Both the position numbers and the translations under genes were made by a program. From the NCBI GenBank assembly GCA_018873225.1, contig JAEILZ010000007.1, positions 1,426,001 through 1,490,000 on the forward strand: a stretch of 64,000 bases of DNA, given 5' to 3'. Each line of letters starts with the position of its first letter. Within the stretch, counting starts at the first letter, position 1. Source of the DNA: [Phialemoniopsis] sp. UDSM-2020 (Eukaryota > Ascomycota > Sordariomycetes > Thyridiales > Thyridiaceae). Under the pieces are notes generated by a model. That model ran no database searches, had not been told where the DNA came from, and saw nothing but the letters and a program-made list of their open reading frames with translations. Below, piece after piece: positions 21,595 to 31,118 of this stretch.

Positions 21595-22593
21595 ATGGCG
21601 CCCCTGATCAAGCACCTCTACACCGCCGACCCCTCGGCCCACGTCTTCGAGGGCAAGGTCTACATCTACCCCTCGCACGACCGCGAGACCGACATCCAGT
21701 TCAACGACAACGGCGACCAGTACGACATGGCCGACTACCACGTCTTCTCCACCTCGGGGCCCCTCGACGACCCGGAAGCTGCCAACGTGCAGGACCACGG
21801 CGTCGTCCTGAGCACCGAGGACGTCCCCTGGGTCTCCAAGCAGCTCTGGGCCCCCGACGCCGCCGCCAAGAACGGCAAGTACTACCTCTACTTCCCCGCC
21901 CGCGACCACCAGGGCATCTTCCGCATGGGCGTCGCCGTCGGCGACTCCCCCTCGGGCCCCTTCACGCCCGACCCGGAGCCCATCCGGGGCTCCTTCTCCA
22001 TCGACCCGGCCGTCTTCGTCGACGACGACGCCGAGCAGTCGGCCTACATGTACTTTGGCGGCCTCTGGGGCGGCCAGCTGCAGTGCTACCAGGGCGGCAA
22101 CGACGCCTTCGACGCCTCGTGGCAAGGGCCCAAGGAGCCCTCTGGCCCGGGCGTCCGGGCCCTCGGCGCAAAAGTCGCCAAGATGAGCGCGGACATGCGC
22201 CAGTTCGACGGCGAGGTGCAGGAGCTGCTGATCCTAGCCCCGGAGACGGGCGAGCCCATCGCCGCCGACGACCACGACCGGCGCTTCTTCGAGGCCGCCT
22301 GGATGCACAAGTACCAGGGCAAGTACTACTTTAGCTACTCGACGGGCGACACGCACTACCTCTGCTACGCGACGGCCGACACGCCTACGGGGCCGTTTAC
22401 GTACGGCGGACGCATCCTGGAGCCCGTCCTGGGGTGGACGACGCACCACTCCATCGTCGAGTTTGAGGGCCGGTGGTGGCTGTTCCACCACGACTGCGAG
22501 CTGAGCAAGGGCGTCGACCACCTGCGGAGCGTCAAGGTCAAGGAGATCTTTTATGACGCTGAGGGGAGGATTACTACTGTCAAGCCGGAGTGA
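21595..22593 (+). CDS. Glycoside hydrolase family 43 protein
   Basis: 332-aa single-exon five-bladed beta-propeller glycosidase, family GH43 (xylosidases, arabinofuranosidases). Blade pattern: YTADPSAHVFEGKVYIYPSHD near the N-terminus contains the likely general base Asp; SFSIDPAVFVDDD (about residues 135-147) contains the pKa-modulating Asp; RFFEAAWMHKYQGKYYFSYS (about 223-242) contains the likely acid Glu; and THHSIVEFEGRWWLFHHD holds the usual late His. There is no signal peptide, so it probably works on imported oligosaccharides inside the cell, as with other intracellular GH43 members. Coding sequence is very GC-rich at third positions. The exact substrate cannot be told. Confidence 0.92.
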   Translation: MAPLIKHLYTADPSAHVFEGKVYIYPSHDRETDIQFNDNGDQYDMADYHVFSTSGPLDDPEAANVQDHGVVLSTEDVPWVSKQLWAPDAAAKNGKYYLYFPARDHQGIFRMGVAVGDSPSGPFTPDPEPIRGSFSIDPAVFVDDDAEQSAYMYFGGLWGGQLQCYQGGNDAFDASWQGPKEPSGPGVRALGAKVAKMSADMRQFDGEVQELLILAPETGEPIAADDHDRRFFEAAWMHKYQGKYYFSYSTGDTHYLCYATADTPTGPFTYGGRILEPVLGWTTHHSIVEFEGRWWLFHHDCELSKGVDHLRSVKVKEIFYDAEGRITTVKPE

Positions 22594-22786
22594 TGCGGCC
22601 GAGTAGAGCAGAATAAATTAAATAGATTTGATGTACTCAAAGAAACTATCGTGCTGGGAGCACTGGAATTTGACGTTTATCTAAGTAGCCTGTGCTCAAC
22701 GCCGTGTACGCCAAAACCCCGTATTCAAAGATAACCCATCAAAGCAGACCAGCCCCAGCCCCTTATGTATCTATGTGCTATCCAAA

Positions 22787-25700
22787 TCACCCATCAACGC
22801 CCATCCCCAGCCTCAGCCCCTCAAGTGCCTCCTCATACCGGCTCGGATTGTGATCAGTCAGCATCGACCCGCAGATCCTCATCTCCCCAAACCGCGCCTC
22901 AACATCCCTCACCCACCGACAGACCACCCGCCGCGCAGGTTGACCCGTGACCTCCTCTCCCACCGCCACGAATCCCTTCTGCTTTCCCTTTCCTTTCTTC
23001 TTTGCTTCGGTGCTGCTGCCGGCGACCTCGCTGCTCTGCACGAGCAGCACCTCGCCCGGCGGCACGAGCTTGACGTTCATCATACTCGCGCGCAACGTCT
23101 TGAGCGCCGCAAGGCACCACCCGTCATCGACGTCGCGCTCCTCCTGGCTCTGGGCAGAGTTACTACTCCACCGACTTGACAGCGTGCGCTCAAACACGCG
23201 CCACAGGCGGCTGCGCACCTCGGCTTTCGCGTCGCTGTTGTCGCGCTGAAAGGCGACGCACACGGCGCGCACGTCGTGCACGGTGCCCAGGCTCAGCGAG
23301 GGGACAACGTCGGCGCCGTGCACAACGCTCGTGACGAGGCCCCTTGTCGCTCTGCGCAGCGCGGGTGACATGGTGGCCGGCGGGCCATAGGCGTAGACGT
23401 GGCAAGGCCTTCCATGCGGCAGACCACTGTGCGAGGCCGTCACGAAAGCCGATCCGGAGTCTGCTAGGTCCGACCCTGCCATGTCAGGTTCTGTGAGCAT
23501 GATGCCGAGGAGCGCAGTGACGGCACCGCCGAGTGAATGGCCCGTCAGGACGAGCCCAAAGTCCGGGTTGCGGATTAGCGCCGCGCGCAGGATTGAGACA
23601 ACGCGGCCCTTGGGGTCGGCGAGGCGGCGGGCCGAGGCGTGGAAGCCCTTGTGCACCGAGTAGACCTTACCCCTATATGCGATGAGGTCATAGACGCAAG
23701 TGATGTCGGCCAGGACGTCCTCAAAGCCGAGCGTGCCGCGGCAGGCAAGGACGATGGCTTTGGCCTCGGTGTCGACGGATATGCAGTGCACGAGGGGCAC
23801 GTTTGTATCCGTCTCGCCGGACATGTTGGAGCCACCCTGCGGGTCGACGAACGACGAAAGCAGAATAGACGAGGTGTCGAGCCCGGTGTGATGCGCGTAG
23901 GTCTGGATCTCGTTGTGGATATCGTCCATTTTGTCCGGTAGGTATGTGGAGATGCCCATCAGGCGGAGGAAGTTAGAGCCGTAAACAGCCGAGGAGAAGC
24001 GCATATAGCGACTGATGTTTCGAATCAGATGCGTCCGGGGGAACATGCCTCGGACGATGCCGGTCTGTTTCACCGTGTAGAGGGATTCTGCGTCGATGTA
24101 TGAACTCGGCGGAGTGCCGCGGAATGGTGCTGCCTGAGGGGTGTCGATTGTAGACAGGGCGAGGGACATGCGTGAGTCATTAGTCTTAATGGTATAGATG
24201 CTGGGGGCGTAGTCGTGAGAGGAAGTCCGCTCATGTCTGCTACGGTGTTTAATGGCGAGAGGACCACTTGATGAAGAGGAGGCTCGGTTGGAACTTGAAT
24301 TCGACGAGGACAGTGGCTTCTTTGGGGGTGAGTTGGGAATGCGCAACAGGTCCCTCGGCGTTTGAGGAGTGGTTGGTCTATGATCCTCGAGTGAGTGCAC
24401 GGAAAAGGCGTCGGTGGTGGATATGATGGAACGTTGGTCATCCATGATGCGGCTTTGGAAGGTGTCTCCTGGCCAACTATTCTCTGGTTCTTCGTCGTCG
24501 TCAGTAGTGCCGTCGGAGGAGCGCCTGAACATGAAGATGCCTTTGCCCCGTGGCGGTTGAGGTGCATCGCGGGCCGGGACGAGTGATGACTTGCGGTCTG
24601 GCACGGGGATGTGGGTAGCACCCGAGGAGGATCGCTGGCTGGATTTCTGGCTTGCTGTCGATGACGAAGATCTTTCTTGCATCTGAGGTCTGTGCTTGGT
24701 CGTTGTAGGGACTTGCTTCTGTAGGAGATTGGAGATGGTTGGACCCGTGCCTTTCCTGAGGACAGAGCGGAAGCTTGGTCTCTTCTCCAAGGTCCTGGGC
24801 CGAGTGATAGTGTCCTTCTTTAGGTCAGCACTCGATCTCTTCTTATCTAGCGCCGATGATTTGTGTGACTTATCATCCGGCTTGGACGTAGGAGGGCTGG
24901 ACGGAATCTGTCGTACTCGTTTCTGATTTGCCGCGTTGCCAGTAGTCTGCTGCAGCACTGGGAATTCTGATGCCTTCGGGGTGACCTGCGAAGACCGCGG
25001 CGTAGTCTGCGTAGCAACTGTCTTGCTAGCCTTCGGCGGCGTTTTTGGGATGGAATCTGATGGATCAAAAGGCGAGCTTTTGGGCGGTACAGGAGGTCCC
25101 TCTACCTCGTCAACATCCATGGTTTCCGAGTCCGATCCCTCGGCCGACTGAAGATTGTCAGAGCCCGCTTCGAGCAAGCGGCGCTCTCCGAAACGCAATT
25201 TCTCATCATCGGCCGCCCGCTGCTGCTGCTCCGTACTTCGCGACTCGCTGCGCGTCATTCGGTACACGGTTCTGTATGTAGGCTGTGCTTTGGTCTTCTT
25301 TAGACCTGGCGCTTCAACCTTGCCCTCCTCGACAACAACCATGCCCGGCGGCGGTGTGAAATCGGATGCCCGGGCGGAGTCGACTTCGATGGTGATGGTG
25401 CGTGTTGTGGATGTCGATACCGTGACCTTGGCCTCGGCTGGTAATGACTCGGCAATTTCGCGGCGCAGCTGCTCTTCGGGCGCGTGCATGATGTTCTGCG
25501 TCAAAGAGGTGTCATGGCCGCCAATGCCACTCATTAACTCGGATTGCTGACGACTGGCCTGCCGTTGGTGTCCATAATCATGTCCTGCCCTTTTGTCTTC
25601 CACAGCTACCGTCTGACCCTTGACGACAACGACATCCCATATCGTCTCCTCGATCCGCAGGCGCTCATTCTCTTGCTCTGATAGCCTCCGACAACACCTC

Positions 25701-26365
25701 TGCAGGTAAGCCAGTCCGCATAGACCCAGCACGAGGTCGACGTACCCGACCTGCTCGCCGTCCGCGCCGGTAGTAGGGTTCTGGATCTCGCGATGAACGA
25801 GGGCAATAATGGCGGCGACAGCTTTGGACGACTCGGTCGACCCGAGGAGGTTGTTGATCAAGTTCAAGGTGAACAGCGAGGTTCCCGCGACGGCGTTGAG
25901 GCTGTCGCCCGAGAACTCAAATACGGCGGCCGTGGCGAGCTGCATGGCCGTGGCGGCCTGGTGGAACTTGACAAAGGTCCAGCCGAGTATGTGCTCTACC
26001 TCAGCCCGGCTGTATTCGCTGGTCGTATCCCCGAGCACAGTGTGACCCGCCGAGGAGATCAGGCGGTCGACCACGGCCTGCCCGAGGCCGAGGGATGTCA
26101 TGGTGACGAATTTGCTTGCCTTGAGGGCGTAGTAGCCGGCAAAGGCAGAGTAAACGATGCCGGTCTGGGCGGTCTTGGTGGTGGTGGTGATGATGCGGGC
26201 GGCGAAGGGGGGAAGCAGGGTCGAGCCCGATGCGACGGTTGAAGGGCTGCCTTCGGGGGCATCTTCGGCGTCGTCGATCTTGGATTTGGCTGGCATGAGG
26301 ACGATGATTTTGTCAGTCGGTGTGAGGTCGTCCTCGCTCCTATCCATGTCCACGTCGCTGTCCAT
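22787..26365 (-). CDS. Class 3 lipase, diacylglycerol-lipase-like, 1192 aa
   Basis: Long single-exon protein. A Lipase_3 domain occupies roughly residues 790-1040: LVHCISVDTEAKAIVLACRG, then VYSVHKGFHASARRLA, then the nucleophile elbow LTGHSLGGAVTALLG (Ser near 943), then HVYAYGPPATMSPALRR and VVHGADVVPSLSLGTVHD, giving Ser, Asp and His candidates. The N-terminal 260 residues include hydrophobic segments (IVYSAFAGYYALKASKFVTM, VGYVDLVLGLCGLAYLQ) that may anchor it in a membrane. The middle (about 350-700) is Ser/Pro/Thr-rich and disordered. The layout resembles sn1-specific diacylglycerol lipases, so release of fatty acid from diacylglycerol is the likely reaction, inferred from the family. 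A CACGT/ACGTG inverted repeat lies upstream. Confidence 0.9.
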   Translation of the reverse strand: MDSDVDMDRSEDDLTPTDKIIVLMPAKSKIDDAEDAPEGSPSTVASGSTLLPPFAARIITTTTKTAQTGIVYSAFAGYYALKASKFVTMTSLGLGQAVVDRLISSAGHTVLGDTTSEYSRAEVEHILGWTFVKFHQAATAMQLATAAVFEFSGDSLNAVAGTSLFTLNLINNLLGSTESSKAVAAIIALVHREIQNPTTGADGEQVGYVDLVLGLCGLAYLQRCCRRLSEQENERLRIEETIWDVVVVKGQTVAVEDKRAGHDYGHQRQASRQQSELMSGIGGHDTSLTQNIMHAPEEQLRREIAESLPAEAKVTVSTSTTRTITIEVDSARASDFTPPPGMVVVEEGKVEAPGLKKTKAQPTYRTVYRMTRSESRSTEQQQRAADDEKLRFGERRLLEAGSDNLQSAEGSDSETMDVDEVEGPPVPPKSSPFDPSDSIPKTPPKASKTVATQTTPRSSQVTPKASEFPVLQQTTGNAANQKRVRQIPSSPPTSKPDDKSHKSSALDKKRSSADLKKDTITRPRTLEKRPSFRSVLRKGTGPTISNLLQKQVPTTTKHRPQMQERSSSSTASQKSSQRSSSGATHIPVPDRKSSLVPARDAPQPPRGKGIFMFRRSSDGTTDDDEEPENSWPGDTFQSRIMDDQRSIISTTDAFSVHSLEDHRPTTPQTPRDLLRIPNSPPKKPLSSSNSSSNRASSSSSGPLAIKHRSRHERTSSHDYAPSIYTIKTNDSRMSLALSTIDTPQAAPFRGTPPSSYIDAESLYTVKQTGIVRGMFPRTHLIRNISRYMRFSSAVYGSNFLRLMGISTYLPDKMDDIHNEIQTYAHHTGLDTSSILLSSFVDPQGGSNMSGETDTNVPLVHCISVDTEAKAIVLACRGTLGFEDVLADITCVYDLIAYRGKVYSVHKGFHASARRLADPKGRVVSILRAALIRNPDFGLVLTGHSLGGAVTALLGIMLTEPDMAGSDLADSGSAFVTASHSGLPHGRPCHVYAYGPPATMSPALRRATRGLVTSVVHGADVVPSLSLGTVHDVRAVCVAFQRDNSDAKAEVRSRLWRVFERTLSSRWSSNSAQSQEERDVDDGWCLAALKTLRASMMNVKLVPPGEVLLVQSSEVAGSSTEAKKKGKGKQKGFVAVGEEVTGQPARRVVCRWVRDVEARFGEMRICGSMLTDHNPSRYEEALEGLRLGMGVDG

Positions 26366-28380
26366 ATTGATTCGATGGGTGCAACAGCGTAATGCTGCAA
26401 TCTGAATGGTGGAGTACGCAGAATCGACGTGCCATGGGATAGAAGGAACAGTCTTGACGATGATTGAGGCAGGTGCTTGGGAGTGCTTCGAGCAGACTAA
26501 AGGAAGTCGCAGATGAAACGGAGTGTTTTGTAAATACAGACTCGGCGTGGCAAATACACGTAACGTGTTTCTGGTACGGAAAAGAAACAGACTTTTGAAT
26601 ACAGCTACCTAACTCTACCTATTTTGCGTACCTTACCCAGCATTAAAGCAAGGTCCCGGGAGAGACGGAGAGAGGAACGCATGACGGCGACTCTCGGCGC
26701 GTCCCGTATCGCTGGGTTGATTGGGTCATGGTGTGTCTTGTAAAGGGTTGAGTTGGGAATATGTGCGCATTCCAGCATGTGATTGACCCGCTTCCCTGGG
26801 GAGGCACAAGTAAGGTACCAGAAAAGTGTGGGTTTATGTGGTTCTGATTGCAGGAGACAGGAGCTTGATTCGATTGTTGAGCAGTCCCAGCAAGTCCGAG
26901 CCCAGAACTCTCACTTGTACCGGCAGCTGTACTTTTGGTCCAGCCGTCATCTGCATGTGCTGGTTTGGCATGTGGAAGTGGAAGAACAGGGGTGATCCAT
27001 CACTGTCAGTCGGCGGTCGTAGTGGGGGTTTGGAATTTGGAGTGCATTTGCCTTTCGGCGATAACTAGCGGTGTCCATCCATCCGCATTGCTCGTTGGCT
27101 TGTGGCTTGAGACCTTGGAAAAAGCATTGATCACGAATATCGATACCGGTTATCGTGCTTGAGAGGCATGGAATGCCGTGAAACTAAACTGCTTAAGCCA
27201 GAGACGGAGGGAAGGTGTGAATACATCTCAGCAGTTTGCCCTGACCAGAAATAAATTTTGAGGAAGCTGGTCGTTTGCGCCGTTGCGATGTAACTTTGAT
27301 TGAAGTTGCGTGCCTTTGATCCGGGCAGAAACAGCCATGCAGATTCGTAAGTGTCCAAGATGGAGATCGCTTCAGTGGCGGCATCTCGGTTCATTGCAAA
27401 CACCCATAGAAAGAGTGGCTCGCCCGACAGTGGCGACCGAAAAGAGCACGGGCTGACGCAGGTCGCCCTGCGTGTCGCATTATCGCAACAGGGCAAAAAC
27501 AAGCATTGTTGCGATGACGGCAGCACTCCAGGGGTCTGCATCCATTCCCGGTTTAGCCCTGCCCGTCAACATTTCCAGGTTCTCGTACGGAGCATTCTCG
27601 TCGCATCAATCGGGAGTCGATAGACATCGTCAGCGCAAATGCTGTGGCACTCACGATAATCGAGAATCATTCAATCCCTCCACCTCAGAGAACAAAGAAA
27701 CCTTGAATGAATGTACGGCCTCCACTTTCTTCTCCGCATCGCACCATGGAAACGCCCGCCCGTGAGAATCCATCGCTAGTGACGACGCTAAGCAGTGATG
27801 GTTGCCATAAATAAACAAGCCAGCCCAGCGGCGGGAGCGCCCAGCAAAGAAGACATCCACTGAGGCTGAGCAGCTGCCAGCTGGTTTGCTTTGCTTGTTA
27901 GGGGTTCAAGAAGGAGGGGCATGCTCGTCAGGGGCACTCGTTAGTGGAAACTTACCGGGAGTTAGGGGCTGTGCCGATCACCGCCTGCAGCACCACCGTC
28001 AGCTCTAGCCTGTTTGTCCCTCCCGCTGGCTGGTCGGTCGTCACTACGAGGCAATAAACAAGGACAGCAAACCTCCTTTTTCGTCTTGCCCTTTTACCCG
28101 TGATCTCTTCTTGCTTCATTTCCATCGAACAATTGCTCTGTGTCTCGACATTCGCTCTTCCTCTTCGTCGGTGTATCTATATCCATTCGTTGTTGATATT
28201 TTCCAGCGTTGTCGAATAAGCCCTCACCACTCGCTTTACCCGCTCCGGTACCGCCACTCAGCTCGAATTGACTCGAGTCAAACTCAATTGCGCATCCCAC
28301 CCGCCCGAACCTTCCAATTCGAACCCTTCAAGTCTCCCAGGCCCCTCGAATCGCGTATTCACACTCCAGTCCGCCAGAAA
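26366..28380. other. Long divergent intergenic region
   Basis: 2 kb between the lipase gene (minus) and GNA1 (plus). Frames up to 149 codons overlap the lipase N-terminus or lack protein-like pattern. The last 280 bases before GNA1 are pyrimidine-rich, as in a long 5' UTR of an expressed fungal gene. No RNA gene or transposon seen. Confidence 0.5.
26556..26568. promoter_or_regulatory. Inverted repeat ACACGT-A-ACGTGT
   Basis: Perfect 6-bp arms with one central base, 190 bases before the lipase ATG. The half-site CACGT is the core bound by bHLH factors in fungi, so an operator is possible. Confidence 0.4.
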
Positions 28381-29022
28381 ATGACCATCAGGCAAATCAT
28401 GTCTCCCGTCGCCGCCGCCGCACCAGCCGCACCCGCCGCCGAGACTGCAGGCCTCTTCTCCGACGACCTCATCTCCCCCACCGTCGCCGCCGCTCTGCCC
28501 GAGGGCTATGTCGTGCGCGCACTGCGCCGCTCCGACTACGCGACCGGCTTCCTCGACTGCCTGCGCGTCCTGACCACCGTCGGCGACATCTCCGAGGCCG
28601 AGTTCGACAACCGATACAGCTGGCTTTCGCGCCAGGACGGCACCTACTACGTCCTCGTCATTGAGGACACGAGCGTCGGCAAGGTCGTCGGCACGGGCAG
28701 CCTGATTGTTGAGCGCAAGTTGTGAGTTCGAATTCTCTATCGGCGCAAGAGGAATTGGTAGAAGCTAATCATATTGTGGACAAACAGCATTCACAGCCTT
28801 GGCCAGGTCGGTCACATCGAGGACATCGCCGTCGACAAGGACCAGCAGGGCAAGAAGCTCGGCCTGCGCGTCATCCAGGCACTCGACTTCATCGCCGAGC
28901 AGGTCGGCTGCTATAAGACCATTCTCGACTGCTCCGAGGCCAACGAGGGCTTCTACGTCAAGTGCGGCTTCCGCCGCGCCGGCCTCGAAATGGCCCACTA
29001 CCACGAGAGTAAATCTTCCTAA
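28381..29022 (+). CDS. GNA1: Glucosamine 6-phosphate N-acetyltransferase
   Basis: Transfers acetyl from acetyl-CoA to glucosamine 6-phosphate, a cytosolic step of UDP-GlcNAc synthesis that feeds chitin, N-glycans and GPI anchors. 191 aa, GNAT fold: YVVRALRRSDYATGFLDCLRVLTTVG, FDNRYSWLSRQDGTYYVLVIED, acetyl-CoA binding region GHIEDIAVDKDQQGKKLGLRV, and LDCSEANEGFYVKCGFRRAGLEMAHY. The last two blocks are diagnostic of Gna1. One intron, 28722-28787, splits the Phe before IHSLGQVGHIED. An Ala/Pro-rich N-terminal extension of about 30 aa precedes the domain, common in filamentous fungi. The start at 28381 is the first ATG of the domain frame; a second lies six codons on. Confidence 0.96.
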
Positions 29023-30709
29023 TAAGTCCTTGTCTCCATTTGGTCGTCTTCAGAAGGAGGAGAGACGGGCAGCTTCTCCCTAGTGCAGAAGCACCTTGCA
29101 AGTGCATTTCGGAGTGGAAGTGAATTCCCAAGCGCTGGGAGAGCACGACATATATACATTGATGTGCGAAGTCAACTGTGGCTGATGAGTTGAATCGATG
29201 ACTATAGAGCCGTCGCATATTTGAAGGCAGACAAGCTTTACTGTCCGGCGAACGGTTTGGGTGCGGCATAGAGGATTACGGCGCATATACATAATTCTGC
29301 TTTCTAGTATTGGTGGGAGTTATTCTGGGCAACATGGGATTGCTGCCAAGAGCACAATTAGCTCTAGGCGCCAAGATGTTCGCTCTCCGCAAGGAAGCAA
29401 AAGGGAAGCAGACGAGACCAGATCAGAGGCAAGTCCGGGACACGCCCACAGGAGGCTAGACCCGAACCGCTTTCGTCACAGGCTTGGGATGCTTCCGTCT
29501 CGGAGTTTCAGTCTTTCGTGACGTCCGTGGGTGGGATCACTGTGCTCAAGGCAAGGGCAAGACAGGTCTGGCGACTGTAGAGTAATGGCTGGCTGGTTTC
29601 TCGTATCTCTGAGAAGTACGTGGGGAACATAAATGGGCTGTACTACAATAGAATTCCATCCTTCGGGCCATCCTTTGCTGGCTTTGCTGACCTTTTGCAT
29701 CTCATTCGCTGCGCAACGGCAGGCCGGCACTCCCTCAGCCAGCCAACGTCGTCCGTCGGCCTCCGAGATCTACAAGCTGGGACGGATGGCATTGGAGATG
29801 AGATCAGCACTACACACCCATCCGGACTTTGTTTTACTAGCCGTCTGGTCTCGACCACTGCTTCAGCGTCCAAAGTTTCGGGAAGACAAACACAGGCAAG
29901 TCAGTCAGTCAGTGGCACATGTCAGCGGCACACAAAACGCCTGCGAGTCAAGGATACATGCATTTCCCCTCCCCCAAGTCAGTCCTAACTTTCGTACACA
30001 GCTTCTCAAAGCAGTAATCCCAGTTTCACGTCCCGAGTCTCTATTTTCGGCGTAAGCCGCATAGCCTTTCTGTATGGTTCTCGTCGTGGGCCTGTCTATT
30101 TAAGAATCACCGTGAACCCTCCCATCTTCGATCTGATTCCCCGGTTCCCCAGAAGAGTACACTGTACAGACATTCTGTTTACCCCGATCGACGCACGGCT
30201 CGCTTATTGCCCATCTATCTGTCTCCTCCATCATCCCCGCACGAGCGCACTTTCACGCTTCCGGAGCTGGGGGCCACGGATATCCCCAATCACTCCACCA
30301 CACACCACCATTCACAATTGAACAGACGACTGCCAACGGACGGCACAGTCCGAATCGGGGCACACATACACACAACCATCCACACTTTCGGAGTTTGTGC
30401 AAGCGACTCCCCCTCACTTCCCCCGAGCCCCCGACCAATAAGAAAAGTCCCGACCAAATAGCAACACCGTGAGATCTCCGTTACTGCTCCCCTAGGTCTC
30501 GCTTTAGCCGGCCGAGAGTACAGTAAGACGAACTTGGACTGAATAGCACCACCGTCTGATCAATAAGATCTCCGAACTTTCAATTTTGCTTATATACCTT
30601 ACACCGGGACTTATACCCACGCCACACGTCATTGCCCGGAGACGAGGTTCCCCAGGATTTGCAACCTTGCTTTGAGTTCTTAGCGATCTGGGTGTATATC
30701 AACGCAGCC
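29023..30709. other. Intergenic region
   Basis: 1.7 kb downstream of GNA1. One frame of 140 codons (29633-30055) exists, but its composition is not protein-like and it overlaps other frames. Pyrimidine-rich runs near 30180-30250 and 30410-30430 probably belong to the promoter and 5' UTR of the next gene. No RNA gene seen. Confidence 0.45.
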
Positions 30710-31065
30710 ATGGCCGCCCTCCCCCGCAGGCAGTCCCACGACCTCCGGTCCGATACGGGGTTCGCAGAGTACCTCCAGTTCGTGACGACCAAGATTCGCA
30801 TTGCGCAGACGCAGTCGGAGTAAGTGTCCTTCTTTTCGTGGTTCAGATTTCTTTGGGAGGCTCGCACATCGGGTGGTGCCGTCCCGTGTTAGTGAAGACC
30901 GTGATCATGCTGACAGCGGGAAATAGAGCCCGACTGCACAACACCAATACCACCAAAGCCCAGCTACGCCGCGAGCGTAGGAGCAAGGTCGCCGTCGTGC
31001 GCGGTCTCGACGGCCAGTCTCCAGTGCAGTTCCGGCGGCAAAAGGTCGTGCGGGTCGCCCTGTAA
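30710..31065 (+). CDS. Small basic protein of 82 aa
   Basis: Two exons (30710-30819, 30927-31065) joined in phase by a 107-nt GTAAGT intron. The product starts MAALPRRQSHDLRSDTGFAE, continues with YLQFVTTKIRIAQTQSE, and ends with PVQFRRQKVVRVAL; it is rich in Arg, Lys and Gln. I do not recognise the family. The steady codon pattern across both exons, a good Kozak-like start (GCAGCCATGG) and a clean splice site argue it is real. It ends only 53 bases before the ATG of the Ayg1-like gene on the same strand, so that gene's promoter must lie inside this one or the two share a transcript. No signal peptide or membrane segment. Confidence 0.68.
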
Positions 31066-31118
31066 ACCAGGAATCCAATAACTCCAATTCGGGTGGTTGG
31101 ACGCAGAAGTACAAGAAC

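Noticed and set aside
21480..22334. 284-codon frame overlapping GH43
   Set aside because: Arg/Pro/Leu-rich shadow of GC-rich codons; the GH43 frame holds all catalytic motifs.
25793..26242. 149-codon plus-strand frame inside the lipase N-terminus
   Set aside because: Gly/Glu-rich shadow of the minus-strand gene, without domain pattern.
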